64,000 nucleotides of DNA from Ceratodon purpureus (lineage: Eukaryota > Streptophyta > Bryopsida > Pseudoditrichales > Ditrichaceae), in contig CM026426.1 of NCBI GenBank assembly GCA_014871385.1, positions 62,411,599-62,475,598 of the forward strand, in the 5' to 3' direction. The translations under genes were made by a program, and so were the position numbers. Below are positions 55,775 to 64,000 of this stretch, piece after piece; positions within the stretch are counted from its first letter, which is position 1; the number at the start of each line of letters is the position of its first letter. The notes beneath the pieces are model-generated. The model was given only the letters and a program-made list of their open reading frames with translations. It did not search any database and was not told where the DNA came from.

Positions 55775-56846
55775 ACCTTGTTTGGGAGATGTGCAATATG
55801 GCGGAAGAGGAGGCATCGGCAGGAACATCTCTAGTACGGCCATGGTTTCTAATGATGTTTTAAAAAATGAAGTAAGTGCAGTAGCGTTCGTTAGTGTCAC
55901 AGAGCTAGTTGTAGGTAAACCTACAGATGTCTACACAAGTGTTATGGTGGTAGTGTTCTTTGGCGTAAAGAAGAAGGAATTGGAGGTACGTTTCTACTCG
56001 ATTAAAGAGCTAAGACAGGTTCGGACGCGACAAAGAAATGACGTCATGGATTTTTCATGTCACGTCTATACTTCTAGTATCCTTCATGCAAACGTCATCA
56101 AACCACGTTCACAACATCTTGGGTGAAAACTTGTATAAGAATTCAAGTTCTAAGAGGGCATCACTTCTTAAATAGGTGTCAATACTTTTGCAGCCTCGGG
56201 CGCCTGTAAAGGTGCATTAAATCAAGGAAATTTTATTCTCGTGGGTTGCACACAACCACGGGTCCGTCCTTGTGTTTCAGTAGGACAGAATTGTACATCT
56301 TAACTCTAAGCCAGGTCGATACCACCATCCTAGGGAAGAGAGACATCAACTTTGATATGTGAATTTGTGATGTCTGGCAACACTTGAGAGGGGTGGAATG
56401 TTACGAAGTCCCAGTCATTTTTCTCAAGGTTGTACTACAACCAGGTAACTATGAATGTGGACACCACACAATACACAACGTGATCCTTTACTAGAAGGTG
56501 AGGCCTTTCTCTTTGTCTTAGATGTTTCACCCATTACTTAGATTAACAACGTTAAACATTTTGATTAGAGTCATTTTTACATCTTGGATACTACACTTAA
56601 AAGGATGTTGATTTTTAGTTCAGAGAGTGGAAGTCTGGCGTTACAGAGGACCTCATGAAAACTGCCTTAGTTGCACAATTCAATTCGAAGGATATGAATC
56701 TGGAGATCTTGTGTTTGTTGACGCGGGAGCTCGACCCAATGCATCGAGATACAAGATATCTTGCACCCTTCAGTATGCCTCTGAAGAAGAAGGAAGGTCC
56801 TATAGAAGAGTCCAACGATGTCTTGGAAGTTGCTACAGAGTAGAAC
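55775..56846 (+). pseudogene. Decayed gene, 3' part (after the retrotransposon)
   Basis: 55780-55863 continues the frame of 46269-46523. A second plausible frame, from 55782 to 56126 (EVSAVAFVSVTELV), overlaps. Another exon-like piece at about 56625-56843 follows an acceptor (TTTTTAGTTCAG) and reads MKTALVAQFNSKDMNLEILC to a TAG. Assignment to the same gene as 43.1-46.5 kb rests on the insertion site. No family recognised. Confidence 0.35.
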
Positions 56847-56849
56847 AAT

Positions 56850-57495
56850 CTTGAACTATCTGTAGTGAGACTATGAATGTTGTAAACAGCCGTGAACGTA
56901 ATCTTGTAAAGTTTCAAACTCTGATTCTGTTCCTGTAAATGCCTAAGTTTTTCTCTTCATGCGACAATTGTATTCCCTCCTTGCAATTCGTATAACACCG
57001 CAACTCGTAAAACAGGTTGTTACTCAAGCATCTCAAGTTGTGAATTGGTTCCAAAAAAAATTAAAAAATGAAAAAAACCAAAAAAAAAGTTAGTATGATG
57101 TTGTTAATGAATTCAGAACACGATATTATTGATTTTTAATTCATTAGCAAGTAATTGAATGCTAATAACAAATAAATTACTGCTCACCGTAAATCGTATA
57201 CTTAATACACATATTATAAATGCTACATGATTGGATTCTTCAAAGACAAACTTACATCATATACAATGATGTATAATTAATAGAACAAGTCCTATACAAT
57301 ATGTCATAAACTTATGTGCATTCACAGAAACCAAAAATAAATAAAAATAAAAATAAAAAATAAAAATTTAATGAATATTGTTTGCAATGATTTGAAGAAA
57401 AATACAATTTATTCATATAAATCAATGTCTTATAATTATGTAAATTGGGTTGTATAAGGATACAAATCATGATGAAAATGTATATGCATATATGT

Positions 57496-57542
<47 letters not shown>

Positions 57543-57900
57543 ATTTTATAAAAATATATCATTAGGAAAATATTGAGGCAAGGGAAGGCTGCGAGTTGAG
57601 GGTGAGAGAATGATTTCGAACAGCTGCCCGGGACTGCCCTACAAACAACCCATGTGGCACTAATAGCTCCACAACGGATTGTAACGGTTTCTTGAGTGAT
57701 ACGTGTATTGATTTTATGTACACAGAAATTGCGGGAAGACATGCAGAGAAGCGGAGAGCTGGCAGAGAAGCGCGGGATTCTTGGTTTTCTGGCCGTCGTC
57801 CGCCAGGGTTTCATCGCTAGGGTTTCATCAGCATTCCACCGCCCGGGATTGCTCTTCTATTACGTGTTGGTGGTGATGCAGTATTGAGTCTGCATAGGGT
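56850..57900. other. AT-rich intergenic region with (AT)n
   Basis: 57499-57540 is an (AT)n tract. 57720-57900 probably holds the 5' UTR of the next gene, with a GCTAGGGTTTCATC plant-leader motif at about 57818. Confidence 0.5.
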
Positions 57901-57913
57901 TTTTGCCTTTGCC

Positions 57914-59655
57914 ATGAGGCCATGCAGCCAAGTTCAGAGTGTTCTCTTGTATACACAAACGACCGATGAAGGTGATTACATCCCGAGAAGAATAGAAATC
58001 AACTCGTGGGTGGCTTTGCAACCAGGAAAGAGGGGTGGGCATGCACATGAGTCAAAAAAATATGGTTCCAATTCTATTATTGGCGCATACAAAGCACAGG
58101 TCTTGAAGTTTAGAGTAGCGGCAGGTTCTACTTCCATTTCAGAAATCAAGGTACAACATGCCTATATGCATCGACAAGTACGGCTCGATCCAAATGCACC
58201 GGTGCTTGAATCAGCATGGAATTGTAAGTCTTACACTCTTACAGTCCTTTGTGATGTTTTGCGAAAGTTTTTTTTCCTTCTAGTATTTGCTTGATTCTAA
58301 ACTATTTCTAATTGTACAGATTTGTATCCATCAATGTATGTTGATTGGATAGACCCCCTTAGTGTTATGGAACCGATTTGTGTTGTCCATGCTGAGGTGG
58401 GCGAAGCTTCAAAAGGGTCTCGAAATCACAAACAGCTTTTGGAAGTCTCAGTTTTCTTCTATAATGCAAAGTACTATCCATCAACTACAGGTGGATATGG
58501 ACATGTGGAGGCAATTCCTTTACCTGATTTCAATAATGTAGCATGGCCTCTACCGGACATGTCTACAAGCGAAGCTTTTAGAGCTAAACTACGTGAGGAT
58601 GTCTTGATGTCCATGAAACCAAGTACTGGCAGCAAAGTTACACACATTAGTTGGTTCATGCCCATAGGAGTTATGGTGGATTTATTTGCATGTGCTTCTA
58701 GCATTCACAAAACCCGCACCTTGTTTGTATTCAAAGAGATTTCAGATGAATTGTTTGATTCTTTGATAGACCGAGGATGGAATGAGAAGATTGTCATTGG
58801 AGCTGATGTCATCAAATGTTTGATTGATGCCAAATCAGTACTCTTCAAGTATCACATTGGCTGATCAACACTTTATTCTAGCTTTCAATTCAATAGAATG
58901 AGGTTGATCCAAGGCGGACGGTGGGAACCAATGGATCAGTCTGAACCCATCCAAATTGTCAAAGTAGACTGGGCAATGGGAGATTGGAATCATCAGCTTG
59001 AAGTCGGGATTAACTGGAGTTTTGAATCTTTCCAGTCAGAGATTCAGATCACACTTCCATCAGATGCACCAACAGAGTTTACTATGTACATACAACATGA
59101 CGGTCATGCTTCAGAAAAGGTGCAAACTAGTTTTATCTTTGTACTTTAGTAAAACTGTCGTATACTTTGGTTGATCTTGCATGAATAGAGTTTGCTTGTT
59201 AACTACCGTGAATGTTGATGTTGTAGGTTAATCGGAGGAACGAAAAGAAAAAAATTGCAGGCAATGTTTTACCTCCAAAGAGGCTTCAGCTTATTCCTCA
59301 TCCACTATGAAATGCAGTCGGGCACTGGCACGCTTGGGGCCATGCATCTGCTTCGTGTAAGTCCCTTGCACATTACTGAATTTGACTTATCTCAGGCGAA
59401 TTTGTTGATAAAATTCTTCATGAGCCGCAGATTCAGTACGCACGGCTGTGGAACACAGGCGGGGGCTTGCGGCTACCAGAATACATATGCATTAGGCTAC
59501 GGATCCATGACTGCTGCTCTCACTGTAAACTCTCTGTAAACTCACCGAATCAACAGCTGCCCCCGCTGGCACATAATTCACTAAACTGGACGTGTAACCC
59601 AGTGATCCTTTTTCTCCCTCTCCAACGAATTCGAGCAAAATCCTCACATCCCTGA
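57914..59655 (+). pseudogene. Four-exon gene with coherent splice phases and two in-frame TGA codons
   Basis: Exons are 57914-58223, 58320-59119, 59227-59356 and 59396-59655. All junctions are GT-AG and all phases agree (TAT split, phase 0, TGC split). The only breaks are TGA 58862-58864 and TGA 59308-59310, each one C-to-T change from CGA. The final TGA is 59653. About 500 codons. The N-terminal half is a mixed soluble domain (INSWVALQPGKRGG, YVDWIDPLSVMEPICVVHAEVG); the middle has WFMPIGVMVDLFA; the C-terminus ends in a Cys/His cluster (HDCCSHC) that could bind zinc. I do not recognise the family. If the first TGA is the real stop, the product is about 284 residues. The 3' end overlaps the minus-strand ORF at 59492-59866. 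Confidence 0.55.
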
Positions 59656-59866
59656 ACTTTGGCCGCTTGCCTGATGAATCGGCAGGATAAATCGAACCAT
59701 CAAGCCACAAGTCAAGGTTTGTTTCTCCAGCTTTCCGTTTCTCTGGAAAAACAAACCTAGGTGTTTGCTCGTGAATTGTTCGACCTTGGAGAATTAGTGG
59801 TCGATATTTGCCATTGATTGCGACTTGAATCTTGTGTGGCAAACCTTCTGCACCATCTGTCGCCAT
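59492..59866 (-). CDS. Hypothetical protein, convergent with the four-exon gene
   Basis: ATG 59866 opens a 124-codon frame ending at 59492. The first 85 residues look coding (VAINGKYRPLILQGR, NLDLWLDGSIYP, VRILLEFVGEG); the rest overlaps the antisense of the last exon of the plus-strand gene and may be beyond a splice site. It is soluble, without membrane segments or known motif. The plant-like upstream region (59870-60010) has a tandem GCACAATTTGAGAGGGAAGAAC (two copies near 59950 and 59980). Confidence 0.4.
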   Translation of the reverse strand: MATDGAEGLPHKIQVAINGKYRPLILQGRTIHEQTPRFVFPEKRKAGETNLDLWLDGSIYPADSSGKRPKFRDVRILLEFVGEGEKGSLGYTSSLVNYVPAGAAVDSVSLQRVYSESSSHGSVA

Positions 59867-59869
59867 AAT

Positions 59870-62528
59870 CTACAGACCAATTTGTAAATTCTACGCAAAT
59901 CACTCACAAAACAACAGTCATTGAAACACTTAGCACTGTTGAGAGGGAAAGCACAATTTGAGAGGGAAGAACAAGTTAAGCACAATTTGAGAGGGAAGAA
60001 CCGAACTTACTGGATTAGGCACGAAGACAATCATGCGACGAAGAATTAAGGCGGGAATCACTGTTTGGATGAAATAAATTCGACTGAATATCATAGTGGC
60101 AAACGATTGTTGGAAGATAATGATTACGGAGTGGACAGGCAGGATTTGCGATATGATCTCCACCGTCCATTGCAGCGGGGTCTTGCCCGCCAGAAATACT
60201 GACCGGCACGTGATGTGAGCAGCAATAGGGGAATAACGGCTCGATCAATAAGATTTGCGTCTCGTACAGTATGTTTTATTAATTGTTTTAACAGTCCTTT
60301 TCAAGGCTGAATTTTCTTCTAATAAATTTTATAAGATATATTAAAAGATCCTGCACTTAGAAATCAATGAAAATTGAATTAAACGAACGTAGAATTAAAA
60401 GGATATAAATTTAATGAAACGTCGAATTAGAAAATGTCAAATTGACTTGGAAAACGTAAATTAAATTTGGGGAACTGCATCTATAGTCTAGACACATTTG
60501 TTAGTATTTATTTCAAATCTTTATGTTACTTCTAACTGCCCAAGCAGGCCAAAATGGCCTGATGAACAGATTCCATCTGCATTTTCTCATCCGTCATGCA
60601 CTTTTTGTGGTGTGATTTTTTTATTGAATTTTCTATGGGAAGTTAACTTCTTATATGTGTGATTCGATCGAAAAGGAAACAATTTTTTAAGAAATTATGC
60701 TTCACTTTGTGTTGCAGTGTTACACCCAAAATTTTGAAGATTTTAGTCTAAAAGTGTTATTGAAAAAATAAACTCATAACATCAAGCATCCAAAAAATCT
60801 CCAAAAAACACTACACCTAAAGTACTACATTATAAACCATCACAACAAATTTCATCCACTTATCGTCAATATCTTATTCGTAAATGAATTACAAAATATT
60901 TTTTTATTTTATGTTTTAAAATTTATAAATAAAGATTAGTGATAGCAGTCATAGATCTAACTGTATAGATAGAATCTAAAATTCAAAATGTATAACTTTT
61001 ATTCATACATCAAGTTCTAAATATTCATATTTATTGCATTTTATAATGCATCTTTGCAAAACTATCGAAATTGGACATAGGTGAGGACGTTTAGGGGTTA
61101 AGCAATAACACTTAAAATTTTAAAAATATTATCAAGTACAACTTTATCAACACAAGAATATAAAATTGCTCTTTTCAAACCACAGAAACACACTATGATT
61201 ATTAAATTTGAAGTGTGAGTAGAATAACTTGCAACTCTAGATATGAAATTGGGTGTTATAGATTTTTTGTTAATAAGGTTTTTATAAAGGAAATTAAAAG
61301 AGCAACTAACAACATTCTTTAATGTAACATGTTAAACAAAATAGACTTATTTTATAAGCAAAGAAAGTATAAGCAAGAAAAATCCTTGGACTCGTATTTG
61401 CATTTATACCTAGAGAAAGAGATGAACTTCGGTCTCCGAAGGAGACCGACGTGAATTAAGTGTCCGTTTGATCTACCCCCAATCCAAAGCCCACATGACA
61501 AAGGTATGGAAGTAAAGATCTACTCCCCCCTTTCGAGAGTAGACACTTTAGTCACAAGTATCTAGTAACAAAAACCATTAAAACAAGCATATAATTTAGT
61601 TTGCAGTACAAGTTTGATCATCAAGCCACGAGTTCATTGTTGGTTGGAGGTGAGCGTTTGTCTCATATTAATGATCCGGGTTCGAACCCTGATAGACTCG
61701 TTTGAGCAGATGTGGAGGATGAAGTGGCTTGATATTGCTCATTCATACCTACACATAACGACGGTTACAAAATATCAGATAAAGCCTGAAACATTGAGGA
61801 ATGGACAACATATCCGAATAAGGTACATTGTGATAGTGAGTGACAAACTTGGTAAAATCCATTGCAATTTTATACTCGTCACGGCTTTGATTGAGATGAC
61901 GGTTCTCCTTGTTGGGCCGGAACTTGCATTGCGCTCCTTTTCTCCTACATTGCATTCTGTTGATGAAATCTTGCACCCGCACCATCGGAACATAACACTA
62001 CTGAATGATATGAGATTTTTTGTGTTCACCCCAAAGTAGTCGATATCCAAGCTCCCATTTCAGATGATAATACCAGCTAGGGGATTCTGCATACGTTCTT
62101 CAATGGACTGAAGTTGAAGGCGGTGAATATCGAACTGATCATGATCTATATCTACGCCTACCATGTCGCCTTCCATGCCAAGAAAAAGCGCATGAAGTCT
62201 GTCATTGTTGACGATAGCTACTCAATCCACTTTATAAATTGCATACCCTAATACATGATCGATATCAAGAAACATGATAGAATTGTCGAGGTGTGCGACA
62301 TCGCTTGAGCTAACCCTATAGCACAAACACTTTCTCGTAGTAAAATTGTTCTTCTACAATAACAACAATCTTTTCTTCAATTGCACACATGAACACTCAA
62401 TGCAGAGGAAAACTACATACAAGTAATCTAAAACAGAGACGATGTCCACCCAAAAACGTTTAGATGCGCCATTGTACAAACCTAAAGCAATGTGCCTAAA
62501 CGTTGATAACACTGAAGCCCTAATCCAC
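59870..62528. other. AT-rich intergenic region, no gene supported
   Basis: Contains low-complexity AT DNA. At 61640-61700 there is a possible tRNA-derived piece (TGGTTGGAGGTG then GGTTCGAACCC about 35 bp later), too weak to call. Confidence 0.45.
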
Positions 62529-62653
62529 CTTAAAACCCTAGACGCAACATCGAGTGTAATGGGCGGAGCTGACGTGAGGCTGATGTCACAATTTTTGAGG
62601 TAGAATCAGGGTTTCGCGGGCAGTGTCACATGGTCACAATGTTTAGTGTCACC
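62529..62653 (-). repeat. Dispersed repeat, copy 2
   Basis: Inverted relative to 42765-42893. Includes TGACGTGAGGCTGATGTCAC and GTGTCACATGGTCAC with AGTGTCACC at its outer end; the outer edge could be a transposon end. Confidence 0.6.
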
Positions 62654-64000
62654 GATGTCACAAACAGAAGTGGCAATGTTACGCAACGGGGCAGAGTTAT
62701 TGGCGGGTGGGACGCCAGAAAAAACCGTGCATGTAGCATGGAGGGCCACACAGCGGACGTGAGGCGCGCCGCTCCCACACTATCCTTCCTTACATGCGAT
62801 TTTGCATTCTCCCTTGGAATGGGTACAGCTAAGAATTTGCATAATGTTGGACATAGAGGTGAAGGATAACTGCAGAGTAATTGATGGCGGCATGTTAGTA
62901 GACGAGGTCAGCAACCAGCTAGGTTTTTAAAATTCAATAAATCAAAACTAATTATTTAAGGAATAGAACCATATTGGCACATGAGCAGAACGGAGTGTGG
63001 TTTACTGATAACCTGCGCACGGTGCTACTTTACATAGGTGAAGGAAACTAGGAAATCAAGGAATGCATACGAACTGGTACTAATTCTGTCCCTATTATTC
63101 GTGCAACCCAGTGAGAACTACGCAAATCTTAAAAACGACATCAAAGAATCAACCTACTTCGTATCTACGATTACGTTACACAAGAATCCATACAGGCACC
63201 ACAGCTCTTGAAATTGTTTTATGCCCAACCGTGCATGATCTTCAATCATGTGGAGCAGGTATCCCAAAGCAATGCTTGTTAAAGATATTGATCAAAGGCA
63301 CCCATGACAGGCAGCTGCTTCAAAGATTACTAAAGCCCCAAGTCGTGAATCGTGGCGCGAAGAGTCAAATTCGTGAGGCTCTCCAGAATAATGACTTTGT
63401 TTTGTTGGTCTGGTATAAGTACATCTCCTGTCTTCAAGCTGTTTGAAGATCCAAAGTTGCATCCTCTGACATCAATCTTCAAACAAGAAGGATAAGGTAA
63501 ACACATCATTAGACATGATCGAGTCATAATGTTAGATAGAAAAATGCATTAAATCTAATCTGGTCGATCAAAATCTAATCAAGTCTATCGTACTAAATAG
63601 GATATCAAAAACAGTACTCACAGAAAAGGGGTAGACAGAACACAACTAAGCAAGCGAGAACCCACAAGAAGCAGTCTCCAAGCTCAAAGCCAGAGCTAAG
63701 ACCAAAATTAAAAACCTCACGTTCCATCAACTAAACTCGCGTAAAGAGAATACTACCAAGGAAAGCAAATTGGACGTGCGAAATTAGAACAATACTAGAT
63801 TAAAAGTCTTCGTAAGCTTTCAACAAAATCCACCGTTTCTAAGCGTGAATTAATACAAGCCACAAGCCACAAGCCACAAGCCACAGAACAAAAGAAGGTG
63901 AAGAGCAATACATGCATAAGGGTCTCAGCCAGCTGAAATCATGTTGATGGCAAGGATGAAATTGGACAGCTACACGAGGGTGCTCAATGTGTGTGCCCTC
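62654..64000. other. Right edge of window, mostly uncharacterised
   Basis: An exon-like minus-strand piece at about 63330-63478 (acceptor CTTGTTTGAAG; IDVRGCNFGSSNSLKTGDV) ends at a TAG, but no further exons are placed. 63855-63886 is a 7-bp tandem repeat (ACAAGCC, four copies). No other feature. Confidence 0.35.

Noticed and set aside
61640..61700. tRNA gene (A-box-like and GGTTCGAACCC B box)
   Set aside because: No acceptor or anticodon stem can be folded; at most a tRNA-derived SINE remnant.

Overview
This window looks like nuclear DNA of a land plant, possibly a moss or other non-seed plant; that placement is an inference from style, not from a marker gene. The evidence is GT-AG introns, telobox-like motifs, a Ty3-type LTR retrotransposon, a CACTA-type MITE, a LINE tail, lipoxygenase and ASR-like gene pieces, AT-rich intergenic DNA and (AT)n microsatellites. 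I see no rRNA, tRNA, CRISPR or operon structure.

Layout. (1) 1-14.1 kb: four protein-coding units. They are a charged C-terminal fragment (2-1036), a RING-H2 protein (4667 to 1497, minus), a homologue of its N-terminal domain (9113-10615, plus) and a kinase-like protein (13041 to 11566, minus). The last three each have a 0.55-0.7 kb array of GC-rich GGCCGTCC-type palindromes upstream, and each array ends near a TATA-like element. (2) 14.6-29.7 kb: a block with about 30 copies of another 17-bp palindrome, GTCGGCnGnCnGCCGAC. It holds a DUF7869-like protein (minus, 20.3-16.1 kb) and a long plus-strand locus running from a ParB-like domain into three tandem FCP1/HAD-like domains (21.1-29.2 kb). 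The palindromes lie in introns, UTRs and coding exons and are absent from the rest of the window. (3) 29.7-42 kb: transposon-derived sequence. It includes a transposase-like fragment with a foldback hairpin, a 737-bp element with terminal inverted repeats, a pair of near-identical 0.8-kb segments joining a lipoxygenase C-terminus to an ASR-like exon, and a LINE fragment inside an inverted-repeat element. (4) 43-57 kb: a decayed gene split by a 9.25-kb Ty3-type element (653-bp LTRs, 5-bp target duplication), which itself carries a CACTA MITE. (5) 57.9-64 kb: a four-exon gene, a convergent small ORF, then AT-rich DNA.

Most long reading frames are interrupted by isolated in-frame stops, nearly all explainable by one C-to-T change (CAG/CAA to TAG/TAA, CGA to TGA). 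In the two best cases (the RING gene and the four-exon gene) frame and splice phases are otherwise intact. I read these loci as silenced, methylation-mutated duplicates, but readthrough or transcript repair is not excluded. All coordinates and counts were made by eye.
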